NCBI RefSeq assembly: GCF_002257645.1
Contig: NZ_NQMO01000001.1
Span: forward strand, 186,001-250,000
Direction of reading: 5' to 3'
DNA from: Paenibacillus sp. XY044
GTDB taxonomy: Bacteria; Bacillota; Bacilli; Paenibacillales; Paenibacillaceae
DNA length: 64,000 nt
Positions 42,938 to 52,076 of this stretch are shown here, in pieces. Below the pieces are notes generated by a model, which saw only the letters and a program-made list of their open reading frames with translations, did not search any database and had not been told where the DNA came from. Position 1 is the stretch's first letter. Every line of letters begins with the position of its first letter. Made by a program: the position numbers and the translations under genes.

Positions 42938-43873
42938 GTGGCACGAACAGATTTTGAAGAACTAGAGAAAGAATCAACAGGGGGATTTGAACGGTTTTTG
43001 TTTTTTGTCATACCAATCATCTTTACGGTGGTGCTTCTGGGCGTGCTTCTGATGCTGCTGAACACCAATGTGCGGAACGAAGTGCTCGGCGTTGCCAACA
43101 AAATTCCGGTTGTGAAAAATTGGGTCCCGGATCCGGTCAAGGATCCAAAAGCGGCCAAGCTGGACAAAACCAAAGCACAGGTGGAGAGTGCGACCGCAAC
43201 GATCAAGGAGCTGAAAAGCCAACTGGCCGCCAAGGAAGCGGATCTTCAGAAGGCCAAGGAAGACCAGCAGCAGCAGGACAGCAAAATCAATTCGCTGCAG
43301 ACGCAAATCGATCAGCTGCAGGAAAGCAGCTCGCAGGCTGCGGATGCGCAGGCCGGAAACACGGCTGATGATTATGAGAAGCAGGTTAAGAATTTGGCGA
43401 AAATGTACGCCGGTATGAGCCCGAGCAAAGCGGCGCCGATACTGCAGAACATGACTACGGAGGAGGTCGTTCAGCTGCTGAACGCCATGGATGCGGATAG
43501 TAGAATGAACATCCTCGCTAAGATGGATCCGAAAATGGCGGCGGATATCACGCTGAAGATGAAGGATTCCGTGTCATCCAGCGATTTGGCGATCGCGGCG
43601 CTTCAGTCCAGGGTGAACAAGGACAGCGCCGCGCAGACGACACCAACGTCAACCGGGCTCGACAAGGCTCAAATCAGCCAGACGTTCGGGTCGATGAACG
43701 CGGATAGCGCGGCCAATCTGCTGCTGGCGATGTACAAGATCAGTCCGGAGAAAGTACTGACGATTCTGGGCGCCGTCGCAGATTCGACACGGTCAAGCAT
43801 TTTGGATTCGATGAGCAAAACAGACCAGAAAACGAGCGCTGTCATTCTCAACAAATTGCTGGGCAGCAAGTAG
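42938..43873 (+). CDS. motE: MotE-like protein (YlxF)
   Basis: A 311-residue membrane-anchored protein. A short cytoplasmic N-terminus leads to one transmembrane helix (about 19-41). A long coiled coil (about 70-135) precedes two FliG-like or MgtE-N-like helical repeats: MSPSKAAPILQNMTTEEVVQ (about 162-181) and a later DSAANLLLAMYKISPEKVLTIL. YlxF/MotE sits between fliJ and fliK in Bacillus. The FliG-like repeats suggest contact with switch or export parts. GTG at 42938 has GGGGGTGG upstream. Confidence 0.85.
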   Translation: MARTDFEELEKESTGGFERFLFFVIPIIFTVVLLGVLLMLLNTNVRNEVLGVANKIPVVKNWVPDPVKDPKAAKLDKTKAQVESATATIKELKSQLAAKEADLQKAKEDQQQQDSKINSLQTQIDQLQESSSQAADAQAGNTADDYEKQVKNLAKMYAGMSPSKAAPILQNMTTEEVVQLLNAMDADSRMNILAKMDPKMAADITLKMKDSVSSSDLAIAALQSRVNKDSAAQTTPTSTGLDKAQISQTFGSMNADSAANLLLAMYKISPEKVLTILGAVADSTRSSILDSMSKTDQKTSAVILNKLLGSK

Positions 43874-43951
43874 TGATTCTTTTCAACCAGAGCTTCTTTT
43901 CAACAGGGTACATGAATGTAGTACTGCGCGCGAAAGGAGGTGAAAACAAAG

Positions 43952-45412
43952 ATGAGCCTGATATTTCAAAACATTTCTGGCGCGACAGCAGGTGCGAAGA
44001 CGGCGGGAGCGAATGGTGCTTCGGCAAACGCCTCGGCGGGGACAGCACTGATACCGGCATTTGGAGTCTCGTTGACTCAGCTGATGACAGGTACCGCAGG
44101 CGGTTCGCAGGAAGCTTCGGCCATGAACGGTGTGGCGTCGCTTTTGGAAGGGCTGCTGAAAAATGCTCAAACGACCGCAGTTCAAGGAAATGGGGACAGT
44201 GATGAGCAGAACGCCGCAGCATTGCTGCAAAGCCTCGTCCTGGATGCCGATCAGCTGGACGAAGCGGTTGCCGAAAATCCCGACGTAATGAGCGCCCTGC
44301 AGAGCTGGATTCAGCAGGTAACCACCTTGCTGCTAAACGTTCAAGGAAACGGCGCGGAACAGCTGGAAGACACGCCGGTAAATGAGGGAGATCATGCCTT
44401 GACGGCACTGGCCAGCCACCCGGCAACGGCACGGTTTGCCGCACAGGACGCGTTGGCCCAGCTGATCACGGTGCTGCAGCAGCCAAATACGGGGGCGGAC
44501 ACCACGGCGCAAGCGGCAGAACTCCTGGGAACGTTCCACAACCTGGTTCAGAACGCCACAGCTCCCGGGAAAAGCAAACCGGCGGCTCTGGTCAAGGATT
44601 CGGAAACGGCGGCACCACAGCATGCGGCACCAACGTTCCAGCCTAAAGCGGAAGGACAAGCCAGCCGCATATCCGCGTTGTTGGAAGCGATCCGGCAGCA
44701 GCCTGCAGGCGATACTGCATCGGCGGCAAGCGGCAAGGCCGTGCTGAGTTCCGTCTTGACGAGCCACCAGCCGAATGCCGATTCGCAAACAGCAGCATCC
44801 GCTGCAGGCCCTTCTTCCGGCGAAGAAGTGGAATCGGCGAAGCCGGAGGACCCGGCAACCAGCCAGACGACGGTAACGGCAGGGCAGCTCGTGATGAAAG
44901 AAGGCATTCAGCCGCCTCATAAGGCAGCGGAGCCAACGGTGCCAGTGACGCAGTTTGCCAAAGAAATGGGCACATTTGTCGTAAACAAGCTGGAAATCGT
45001 GAAGCATGAAGGCATATCGGAAGCGAAAATATCGCTGTACCCGGAACATTTGGGTCAGGTCGATATCAAGCTGACGATGCAAAACGGCCAGCTCGTTGCC
45101 CAATTTACAACCGAGCATGCCGGAGCCAAAGATTTGCTGGAACAGCAGATGAGTCAGCTCCGCAGCACGCTGCAATCGCAGGGCGTTCAGGTTGAGAAAC
45201 TCGTGGTAACGCAAAACCCTTCGCTGCAGTCCCAAATGTATCACGACGGACGTCAATCCCAATCGGGTCAGCAGCAGCCGAACCGCCGGCAGAAGGACAA
45301 GGACGCTTCCTCCGAAGATGCCATGACCGTGGCCGAGCTGGGAGACGAGCTGAATGAATGGCTTGTCCGGCAGCAGGCGGATCAAGGAAATACATTTACG
45401 GCAAAAGCGTAA
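43952..45412 (+). CDS. fliK: Flagellar hook-length control protein FliK
   Basis: A 486-residue protein that measures the hook and switches FlhB specificity. The N-terminal two thirds are Ala-, Gln- and Ser-rich and poorly ordered. The C-terminal Flg_hook domain (about 345-425) has ISLYPEHLGQVDIKLTMQNG followed by LEQQMSQLRSTLQSQGVQVEK. The tail is Gln/Arg-rich. ATG at 43952 is chosen because AAAGGAGGTGA lies upstream; the GTG at 43940 overlaps it. Compare YlqG, which has a similar layout. Confidence 0.92.
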   Translation: MSLIFQNISGATAGAKTAGANGASANASAGTALIPAFGVSLTQLMTGTAGGSQEASAMNGVASLLEGLLKNAQTTAVQGNGDSDEQNAAALLQSLVLDADQLDEAVAENPDVMSALQSWIQQVTTLLLNVQGNGAEQLEDTPVNEGDHALTALASHPATARFAAQDALAQLITVLQQPNTGADTTAQAAELLGTFHNLVQNATAPGKSKPAALVKDSETAAPQHAAPTFQPKAEGQASRISALLEAIRQQPAGDTASAASGKAVLSSVLTSHQPNADSQTAASAAGPSSGEEVESAKPEDPATSQTTVTAGQLVMKEGIQPPHKAAEPTVPVTQFAKEMGTFVVNKLEIVKHEGISEAKISLYPEHLGQVDIKLTMQNGQLVAQFTTEHAGAKDLLEQQMSQLRSTLQSQGVQVEKLVVTQNPSLQSQMYHDGRQSQSGQQQPNRRQKDKDASSEDAMTVAELGDELNEWLVRQQADQGNTFTAKA

Positions 45413-45431
45413 AACGGAGGTGAACAACTAA

Positions 45432-46034
45432 ATGTCAGATATCGTATCGACAAGCAACATTTGGCCTAACTACTCGGCATCTAATGTGCAGAAGGCCAGC
45501 ACAAAAACGCAGACGCTCGGCAAAGACCAGTTTCTGAGCATTCTGGTGACCCAGCTTCAAAACCAGGACCCGATGCAGCCGATGGAGGACAAGGAATTTA
45601 TCGCCCAGATGGCGCAGTTCACCTCGGTCGAGCAGCTAATGAACATATCCAGCCAACTGACCGCGATGAGCCAGTCCCTTGGCAATGTATCGGGACTGAT
45701 CGGCAAACAGATCAGCTGGGTCGATGGCGGAAGCAGTTCCGATGAATCGGGCGAAAGCGCGCCTGAAATCAAATCGGGCATCGTAGATTCGATTATCGTC
45801 AAGGACGGCGTTCAATACGCTTCCGTTGGATCGGTGGCGATTCCGATTACGAAGATCATCGAAATCATGGATGCCAAGCAGGAAGAAGATACGCCGCCGG
45901 TGGATACGGATACATCGTCGTCTGAAGGTACATCGAATGCGGGCAGTGGCTCTGAATCCGGAGAAACAGGCGCAGAGGCTTCAAGTGCAGCGGCAGAAGA
46001 GGGTACATCCGGCGGAAACGGGGAGTCGGCATGA
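45432..46034 (+). CDS. flgD: Flagellar hook capping protein FlgD
   Basis: A 200-residue hook scaffold. The conserved N-terminal region reads LGKDQFLSILVTQLQNQDP then MQPMEDKEFIAQMAQFTSVEQ, where FlgD binds the hook tip. A beta-rich part continues to about residue 155. The last 45 residues are a low-complexity Ser/Glu/Gly/Thr tail not essential to the fold. AACGGAGGTGA lies before the ATG. The stop overlaps the next gene by 4 bases. Confidence 0.95.
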   Translation: MSDIVSTSNIWPNYSASNVQKASTKTQTLGKDQFLSILVTQLQNQDPMQPMEDKEFIAQMAQFTSVEQLMNISSQLTAMSQSLGNVSGLIGKQISWVDGGSSSDESGESAPEIKSGIVDSIIVKDGVQYASVGSVAIPITKIIEIMDAKQEEDTPPVDTDTSSSEGTSNAGSGSESGETGAEASSAAAEEGTSGGNGESA

Positions 46035-46420
46035 ACGAACGGATGACGATCGGACAGCTCTATCCCGGAAGAATATATCCGGCAGCGCCCGGCAAGACAT
46101 CGAAACCGGCTACGACGCAGGACGCTTCGTCCCAAACGTCATTTGATGAACTGCTGCAGGGGAACCTGCTCAAGTTCAGCAATCATGCCGCCAAGCGGCT
46201 GGAGCAAAGAGGGATCGAAATCAAGGGGGAACAGCTGGACCGGCTGAACCATGCCGTTGAGAAGGCTGCCGCCAAAGGCAGTAAAGAATCGCTGATCCTG
46301 ATGAAGGATATGGCGCTCATCGTCAACGTTCCTAACCGAACGGTCGTGACGGCGATGGACGGCAAATCTATGAAAGACAATGTGTTTACCCAAATCGACA
46401 GCGCGGTCGTGCTGTCGTAA
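46031..46420 (+). CDS. TIGR02530 family flagellar protein
   Basis: A 129-residue protein of a group found only in flagellar operons of Gram-positives, between flgD and the hook gene. The conserved C-terminal half has FSNHAAKRLEQRGIEIKGEQ, KAAAKGSKESLILMKDMALIVNVPNRTVVTA (split here at the glycine-serine) and TQIDSAVVL. Role unproven. One idea is a hook or rod assembly factor, inferred from position. ATG overlaps flgD by 4 bases, after GGGGAG. Confidence 0.85.
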   Translation: MNERMTIGQLYPGRIYPAAPGKTSKPATTQDASSQTSFDELLQGNLLKFSNHAAKRLEQRGIEIKGEQLDRLNHAVEKAAAKGSKESLILMKDMALIVNVPNRTVVTAMDGKSMKDNVFTQIDSAVVLS

Positions 46421-46503
46421 GCTGGCTGGCCCGAACCGGAAAGCCAGGGAACTGCTGACCGACTGACGCAGTTCATTCTACAAACCTAGGAGGAAACAGA
46501 CCA

Positions 46504-47322
46504 ATGTTGAGATCGATGTATTCAGGCGTTTCAGGGATGCGCGGATTCCAAACCAAGCTCGACGTAATCGGCAACAATATCGCCAACGTCAACACGACGG
46601 GCTTCAAATCCGGCCGGGTCATGTTTAAGGATGTCATGAGCCAGACCGTATCGGGCGTGACTGCGCCGGACGGTACGGACCAAGCCGGAGTCAATGCCAA
46701 GCAGATTGGTCTCGGCGTGTCCATCGGTTCGATTGACACCGTCCATACGGCAGGAAGCGCGATGACCACCAACGTTCCGACGGATCTGCGGATCGACGGA
46801 GACGGATTCTTTCTTATTAAACTGTCAGGCGACCAGGAAACTCCATTTCTGACCCGCGCCGGTGACTTCCATGTGGATGCCCAGAAAAACCTGGTGACTT
46901 CGGACGGGATGTTCGTATGCGATTCCGATGGTACTCCCATTACGCTTCAAGCGGAGACGGTTTCGTTCTCGATTTCCCAAGATGGAACCATTATTCAGAA
47001 ACTGGCGGACGGGACTACCGATAATGGAACGATTATCGGTGTGGGTAAGGTGACGAACCCGGAAGGTCTGGAGAAAATCGGCGGCAACCTGTACCGGATG
47101 ACATTGAACGCCAACGATGGAGGAACGCTTACACCTACAACGGGTAACGACGCAGATGCAGGAACTGGCGCAATCGTAGCCGGGCAGCTGGAAATGTCCA
47201 ACGTCGACCTGACCGGCGAATTCACCGAAATGATCGTCGCCCAGCGCGGTTTCCAGGCGAACTCTCGGATCATTACGACCTCCGACGAAGTTCTGCAGGA
47301 AATTGTCAATCTGAAGCGCTAG
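46504..47322 (+). CDS. flgE: Flagellar hook protein FlgE (often annotated FlgG)
   Basis: A 272-residue axial protein exported to build the hook. It has MLRSMYSGVSGMRGFQTKLD and then VIGNNIANVNTTGFK, the axial signature. The middle has LRIDGDGFFLI and TRAGDFHVDAQKNLV, and the C-terminus has SNVDLTGEFTEMIVAQRGFQ and ANSRIITTSDEVLQEIVNLKR. It is short, like the 264-residue hook protein of B. subtilis. Databases often call it FlgG; position after flgD and the TIGR02530 gene supports the hook role. AGGAGG precedes the ATG. Confidence 0.9.
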   Translation: MLRSMYSGVSGMRGFQTKLDVIGNNIANVNTTGFKSGRVMFKDVMSQTVSGVTAPDGTDQAGVNAKQIGLGVSIGSIDTVHTAGSAMTTNVPTDLRIDGDGFFLIKLSGDQETPFLTRAGDFHVDAQKNLVTSDGMFVCDSDGTPITLQAETVSFSISQDGTIIQKLADGTTDNGTIIGVGKVTNPEGLEKIGGNLYRMTLNANDGGTLTPTTGNDADAGTGAIVAGQLEMSNVDLTGEFTEMIVAQRGFQANSRIITTSDEVLQEIVNLKR

Positions 47323-47378
47323 TAGAGTGAAATGACGGGGGAGGCCTGTCCTCCTCCGATTTCCATAGGAGGCCTGCT

Positions 47379-47603
47379 ATGATTTTAGTTACCCGTTTAA
47401 ACGGCTCACCATTATGGCTGAATGCCCTGCTTATCGAAACAGTGGAAGAAACGCCGGACACGTATATTACCCTGGTTACGGGCAAACGAATGATTGTTTT
47501 GGAAAAAGCGGCGGAGGTCATTTCCCTGGTGAAGCAGTACAATCAGGAAATCGGCGTTCACAACGCAACTATTAAAGTGCAACAAACGGAGGAATCCCCA
47601 TGA
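47379..47603 (+). CDS. swrD: SwrD/FlbD family protein
   Basis: A 74-residue protein beginning MILVTRLNGSPLWLNALLIE, the FlbD/SwrD family pattern. In B. subtilis SwrD increases flagellar motor power. It lies 56 bases after the hook gene and before fliL, as in Bacillus. TAGGAGG lies before the ATG. Its last codons overlap the fliL start by 4 bases. Confidence 0.92.
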   Translation: MILVTRLNGSPLWLNALLIETVEETPDTYITLVTGKRMIVLEKAAEVISLVKQYNQEIGVHNATIKVQQTEESP

Positions 47604-48067
47604 AAAAGATGCTGCCCTGGCTAATAACGATACTGCTGGCGATTACACTGATCGTGCTTGCCGCATTTTTGCTGATGGATAAATATTTCGGGAGCAGTTC
47701 AAGCGAAACGAAATCGGCGGCCCAAACGATCGAGGCTCCAAAATTATCGGCAGACGAGCTTGTGGAAATCACTTCGGAGATTACGGATATCAAGACCAAT
47801 CTCGCGGATCAGGATTATATCGTATTGATGAATTTTGCGTTCCAATTGAACGACAAAAAATCGAAGGAAGAATTCGATAAGATCAAAGAATTCGAAATCA
47901 AGCCCATCATTATTAAGACGCTCGCCGATACGAGACCCGAGGAACTGAAGGGCTCCAAAGGAAAAGACCAATTAAGCGCAAAATTGATCAATCTGATCAA
48001 CAAAACCCTGACACGAGGGAAGCTGACGCAAATCTCCATCACGAACTTTGTCTTGACGCCGCTGTAA
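47600..48067 (+). CDS. fliL: Flagellar basal body-associated protein FliL
   Basis: A 155-residue membrane protein with one N-terminal transmembrane helix (about 6-28) and an extracytoplasmic domain. Family features are QDYIVLMNFAFQLNDKKSKEEF and a C-terminal segment GKLTQISITNFVLTPL. FliL associates with the stator and improves torque. ATG overlaps swrD by 4 bases, after GGAGGAA. Confidence 0.94.
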   Translation: MKKMLPWLITILLAITLIVLAAFLLMDKYFGSSSSETKSAAQTIEAPKLSADELVEITSEITDIKTNLADQDYIVLMNFAFQLNDKKSKEEFDKIKEFEIKPIIIKTLADTRPEELKGSKGKDQLSAKLINLINKTLTRGKLTQISITNFVLTPL

Positions 48068-48101
48068 CATAACGACCGGAAACTGTAAGGGGGTGAGATG
48101 A

Positions 48102-49100
48102 TTGGTTGATGTATTATCGCAAAATGAGATTGACGCCCTGCTCGCCGCACTGTCGTCCGGTGAAATGGATGCGGAGGAACTTAAAAAGGAAGAAACCCAG
48201 AAAAAAATCCGTTCCTATGATTTCAAGCGGGCCGTCCGCTTTTCCAAGGATCATATCCGAAGCCTGACACGCATTCACGAAAATTTCGCGCGGTATCTCA
48301 CGACCTATTTTTCCGCACAGCTGCGGACGTTTGTTCAAATCAACGTGGTGCAGGTCGAGCAGCTTCCTTATGACGAGTTTATCCGCTCGATTCCGAAGAT
48401 GACGATCCTTAATATATTTGAAGCGGAACCTCTCAAAGGCCGAATGGTGCTTGAGGTTCACCCCAACGTTGCCTACGCCATGCTGGATCGGCTGTTAGGC
48501 GGAGTCGGAAACGCTCCGTCCAAAATCAGCTCGCTCACTGAAATCGAAACGACGATCATGGAGAGGATTTTCAGCCGGGCGTTCGAGAGCTTGGCGGAAG
48601 CGTGGAAAACCGTGCTGGATATATCCCCGCGGATGGAAGCGATGGAGACGAATCCGCAGTTTATGCAGATCGTCTCACCGAACGAAACGATCGCCCTGAT
48701 TTCGCTGAGCACCAAAATCGGCGATACGACCGGCATGATCAACCTCTGTATCCCACATGTGGTACTGGAGCCGATCATGTCGAAGCTCTCGGCCCATCAG
48801 TGGTTTGTATCCGAAAAGAAGTCCAGCTTGCCTGAGGAAGCCGAGTCGCTCAAAAACCGGATCAGCCAAGCCAAGCTGAACATGATAGCCGAGCTTGGGG
48901 AGTCTGTTATCTCCATTTCTGAATTTTTGGGATTGAACGTAGGGGACGTCATCAGCCTGGCCGAGCCGGTCCATTCGGGACTGAAGATCAAGGTTGGTGA
49001 CCGGTTGAAGTTTATAGGAAGCCCGGGTACCGTCAAAGATCGCGTGGCCGTGCAAATCGACGAAATTGTCAGCGAAGGAGCTGAGGAACTTGACGAGTAA
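48102..49100 (+). CDS. fliM: Flagellar motor switch protein FliM
   Basis: A 332-residue switch protein. The N-terminal LSQNEIDALLAAL is the CheY-P binding motif. Middle domain features are SYDFKRAVRFSKDHIRSL and DLLGG-like LDRLLGGVGNAP. The C-terminal SpoA domain (about 250-325) has FLGLNVGDVISLAEPVHSGL and KFIGSPGTVKDRVAVQI. The start is TTG at 48102 after AAGGGGGTGAGATGA. The 3' end overlaps fliY by 11 bases. Confidence 0.96.
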   Translation: MVDVLSQNEIDALLAALSSGEMDAEELKKEETQKKIRSYDFKRAVRFSKDHIRSLTRIHENFARYLTTYFSAQLRTFVQINVVQVEQLPYDEFIRSIPKMTILNIFEAEPLKGRMVLEVHPNVAYAMLDRLLGGVGNAPSKISSLTEIETTIMERIFSRAFESLAEAWKTVLDISPRMEAMETNPQFMQIVSPNETIALISLSTKIGDTTGMINLCIPHVVLEPIMSKLSAHQWFVSEKKSSLPEEAESLKNRISQAKLNMIAELGESVISISEFLGLNVGDVISLAEPVHSGLKIKVGDRLKFIGSPGTVKDRVAVQIDEIVSEGAEELDE

Positions 49101-50361
49101 AGACTATTTATCCCAGGAAGAGATCGACGCCCTGCTGAAGCAGACCGAGGCCGCCGATTTCTCCCGGAATGCGGGTTCTACGGTAGACGATTATTTAACC
49201 CCTCTGGAGCAGGATGCACTGGGAGAGATCGGCAACATTACGTTTGGAAGTGCAGCCACCGCTCTTTCGACGCTGCTTGGCAAGAAGGTGGACATTACAA
49301 CGCCGAAGGTGTCGATCATCACTCGCAGCGAGTTTGAGGAAGAGTTCCCCAAGCCGCATGTGGCTGTTCACGTCACTTATGTGGACGGGTTTGAAGGCAT
49401 CAATTCTTTGGTCATCAAAACTCGCGACGCGCAGGTCATTGCCGACCTGATGCTGGGCGGGGAAGGTGATCCGCAAGACGAAGAGCTGAACGAAATCCAT
49501 ATCAGCGCGGTACAGGAAGCGATGAACCAAATGATGGGCTCGTCGGCTACCTCGATGTCGACCATATTTAACCGGTTCGTGAATATTTCGCCGCCGGGCA
49601 TCGACATTTTGGACATGGCTAACGGCGACGGGGTCAACAGCCTGCCTTCCGAGCAGACGCTGATTAAGATCTCATTCCGGCTCAAAATCGGAGATTTGAT
49701 CGATTCCACCATCATGCAGCTGCTTCCGGTGCAGTTTGCCAAAGACATGGTCAGCATGCTGATCCATGGTTCGGACGAGGCCGAGCAGTCGATGCAGCAA
49801 GCGGCTCCTGCGGTTGAAGCGCCAGAGCGGCCGGCACCTCAGCCAGAGGCTGCTTATCCGCCGCCGGCAGCCGGTCAGCCGGCACCGCAGCAGGATTACG
49901 GAATGCCGCCTGGTGCACCGGGCTATGGCGTGCCAGCTGCTGGAATGCCTGCATCCATGCCGGGGCAAGCGTACGATCCGAACATGCAGAATCCTTATGC
50001 GGCCATGCCGCAGCATTACGGGGCTATGCCTAATCGCAACGTAAATGTGCAGCCCGTGCAGTTTGCGAATTTGCAAGGTGGCACGTTCGGTCAAGTCGAT
50101 CAAAATAATTTAAACTTATTGATGGACATTCCTCTTAAAGTCACCGTAGAATTAGGAAGGACCCAGAAGCAAATTAAGGATATCCTGGAAATGTCTCAAG
50201 GTTCGATCATCGAGCTGGACAAGCTGGCGGGTGAGCCGGTCGACATCCTGATCAACAATAAGCTGATCGCCAAAGGCGAGGTTGTCGTCATCGATGAAAA
50301 CTTTGGGGTGCGTGTCACAGATATTCTCAGCCAGTGGGACCGAATACAAAAATTACAATAG
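49090..50361 (+). CDS. fliY: Flagellar motor switch phosphatase FliY
   Basis: A 423-residue protein. It has an N-terminal CheY-P binding motif (YLSQEEIDALLKQ), two CheC-type phosphatase sites (EIGNITFGSAATALS and EAMNQMMGSSATSMS), a Pro/Gln/Ala-rich linker (about 240-325) and a C-terminal FliN-like SpoA domain (LGRTQKQIKDILEMSQGSII). It removes phosphate from CheY at the switch. TTG at 49090 is chosen because AAGGAG lies 9 bases upstream and family N-termini begin there. The long linker is typical of Paenibacillus-type FliY in my recollection. Confidence 0.94.
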   Translation: MTSKDYLSQEEIDALLKQTEAADFSRNAGSTVDDYLTPLEQDALGEIGNITFGSAATALSTLLGKKVDITTPKVSIITRSEFEEEFPKPHVAVHVTYVDGFEGINSLVIKTRDAQVIADLMLGGEGDPQDEELNEIHISAVQEAMNQMMGSSATSMSTIFNRFVNISPPGIDILDMANGDGVNSLPSEQTLIKISFRLKIGDLIDSTIMQLLPVQFAKDMVSMLIHGSDEAEQSMQQAAPAVEAPERPAPQPEAAYPPPAAGQPAPQQDYGMPPGAPGYGVPAAGMPASMPGQAYDPNMQNPYAAMPQHYGAMPNRNVNVQPVQFANLQGGTFGQVDQNNLNLLMDIPLKVTVELGRTQKQIKDILEMSQGSIIELDKLAGEPVDILINNKLIAKGEVVVIDENFGVRVTDILSQWDRIQKLQ

Positions 50362-50387
50362 CAAAATTTAGGGAGGATTTTTAATCA

Positions 50388-50753
50388 ATGGCAAATCGAA
50401 TTCTTATCGTGGATGACGCTGCATTTATGAGAATGATGATCCGTGATATTTTGACTAAAAACGGTTTTGAGGTAGTCGGTGAGGCCCAGGACGGATCCCA
50501 GGCCATCGAGAAATTCAAAGAGCTGCGTCCTGACCTGATTACGATGGACATTACGATGCCGGAAATGGACGGGATCGCCGCGCTGAAAGAAATCAAAAAG
50601 ATCGATCCGGCCGCGAAGGTCATCATGTGCTCCGCCATGGGGCAGCAGGCGATGGTTATCGACGCCATCCAAGCAGGCGCCAAGGATTTCATCGTCAAAC
50701 CGTTCCAGACCGACCGCGTCATTGAAGCCATCAACAAGACGCTGGGAGTATAG
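50388..50753 (+). CDS. cheY: Chemotaxis response regulator CheY
   Basis: A 121-residue single receiver domain. Acidic pocket Asp9-Asp10 (LIVDDAAFM), phosphorylated Asp54 (ITMDITMPEMDG), the switch Ser/Ala (MCSAMGQQ) and Lys104 (FIVKPF) are all present. It binds FliM and FliY when phosphorylated by CheA. AGGGAGG lies before the ATG. In B. subtilis cheY occupies the same place between fliY and fliO. Confidence 0.97.
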   Translation: MANRILIVDDAAFMRMMIRDILTKNGFEVVGEAQDGSQAIEKFKELRPDLITMDITMPEMDGIAALKEIKKIDPAAKVIMCSAMGQQAMVIDAIQAGAKDFIVKPFQTDRVIEAINKTLGV

Positions 50754-50761
50754 GACTTTAG

Positions 50762-51295
50762 ATGGGTAATCCAGATACGCCGCTTCCCGGCTCCGGTAAT
50801 TACGCTCTCAGCCTGGTATATGTCATCATCGTTCTGGCGGTAATTATCGCACTTATTATTCTTCTGATCCGTTTTCTCGGCCGGAAAAATAAAACTTGGT
50901 TCAGCAGCCGTTCGATCCGGACGCTGGGGGCCGTCGGACTGGGGCCGAACAAATCGCTCCAAGTCATTGAAATCGGCAGCAACGTTTATTTGGTCGGCGT
51001 AGGCGAAGACATTCGCCTCGTCGATAAAATTACCGACCCTGACGAAGTTGCCGTCATCCTGGCATCGTTTGAACAGGATCCGGCATACTCGCAGAACGGA
51101 TTATCGCCTTTGGTGGCCAAGCTTGCTGCAAAACTGCGCAAAACGGGGCCGGTGTCTGAGGAGATCAACCTTGAGGAAACGCCGGAATTTCATGAAGTAT
51201 TCGACGAAAAGCTGCGCCGGATGTCAAACCGTAAAGAGAAGATGGAAGAGCTCCTGCGGGAAGACAATACTACAGATCGGTTGAGGGAGCCATGA
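50762..51295 (+). CDS. fliO: Flagellar biosynthetic protein FliO (FliZ)
   Basis: A 177-residue protein with one N-terminal transmembrane helix (about 18-42). A beta-rich SLQVIEIGSNVYLVGVGED segment follows, typical of FliO, which helps FliP assemble. The C-terminal half is helical and charged. The stop overlaps the fliP start by 4 bases. AGGAC lies a few bases before the ATG, a weak site. Confidence 0.9.
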   Translation: MGNPDTPLPGSGNYALSLVYVIIVLAVIIALIILLIRFLGRKNKTWFSSRSIRTLGAVGLGPNKSLQVIEIGSNVYLVGVGEDIRLVDKITDPDEVAVILASFEQDPAYSQNGLSPLVAKLAAKLRKTGPVSEEINLEETPEFHEVFDEKLRRMSNRKEKMEELLREDNTTDRLREP

Positions 51296-52044
51296 AAAAG
51301 AAGGTTTTGTTCGTTTGTATCATCGTTTCATTGATCAGCCTGCTTTCGGTAACAGCCGCCTTTGCGGATCCGATACCGAATATCGATATCCAGGTGGGGG
51401 ACTCCGGAGGGAAGCCAAGCACCAGCTCACTCTCGATTCTGCTTCTCATCACGGTCATCAGCATCGCACCCGCGCTGCTGATGCTGATGACCAGTTTTAC
51501 GCGGATCGTGGTCGTGCTCGGATTTGTCAGAACGTCGCTTGGTACTCAGCAGATGCCCCCTAACCAGGTTATCGTAGGGCTGGCTCTTTTTTTGACGCTG
51601 TTTGTCATGACGCCGACCTTTTCATCCATCAATGATGTGGCTCTGCAGCCATATTTAAAGGGAGAGCTGACGCAGACGCAGGCCTTGAACAAAGCGGCGG
51701 AACCGATGAAAAAGTTCATGTTCTCCAACACAAGGGAGAAGGACCTGCTGCTGTTTATGAAATATACCAAGGTCGAGAAGCCGAAGACCTACAAGGACAT
51801 TCCGCTGACCGTCATGGTGCCGGCGTTCGCGATCAGCGAGCTCAAAACGGCATTTCAGATGGGATTCATGATCTTTATTCCTTTTCTCATTATAGATATC
51901 GTCGTATCCAGTACCCTGATGGCGATGGGCATGATGATGCTCCCGCCGGTCATGATCTCGCTGCCGTTTAAAATTTTGCTGTTTGTGCTTGTGGACGGTT
52001 GGTATTTGGTCGTCAAGTCGCTGCTGATGAGCTTTAATACCTGA
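51292..52044 (+). CDS. fliP: Flagellar export gate protein FliP
   Basis: A 250-residue gate component with a cleavable-looking signal peptide (MKKKVLFVCIIVSLISLLSV, AFA before residue 25). About four transmembrane segments follow. The signature is TSFTRIVVVLGFVRTSLGTQ then MPPNQVIVGLALFLT. The later GFMIFIPFLIIDIVVSSTL and MMMLPPVMISLPFKILLFV are conserved. FliP, FliQ and FliR form the export pore. It overlaps fliO by 4 bases, after TTGAGGGAG. Confidence 0.97.
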   Translation: MKKKVLFVCIIVSLISLLSVTAAFADPIPNIDIQVGDSGGKPSTSSLSILLLITVISIAPALLMLMTSFTRIVVVLGFVRTSLGTQQMPPNQVIVGLALFLTLFVMTPTFSSINDVALQPYLKGELTQTQALNKAAEPMKKFMFSNTREKDLLLFMKYTKVEKPKTYKDIPLTVMVPAFAISELKTAFQMGFMIFIPFLIIDIVVSSTLMAMGMMMLPPVMISLPFKILLFVLVDGWYLVVKSLLMSFNT

Positions 52045-52076
52045 ATGAGTATGAAGAGGGGGCGGGAAGTTCAGCC

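Noticed and set aside
44333..45427. 364-codon minus-strand frame opposite fliK
   Set aside because: Arises from the compositional bias of the Ala/Gln-rich fliK; no ribosome site.
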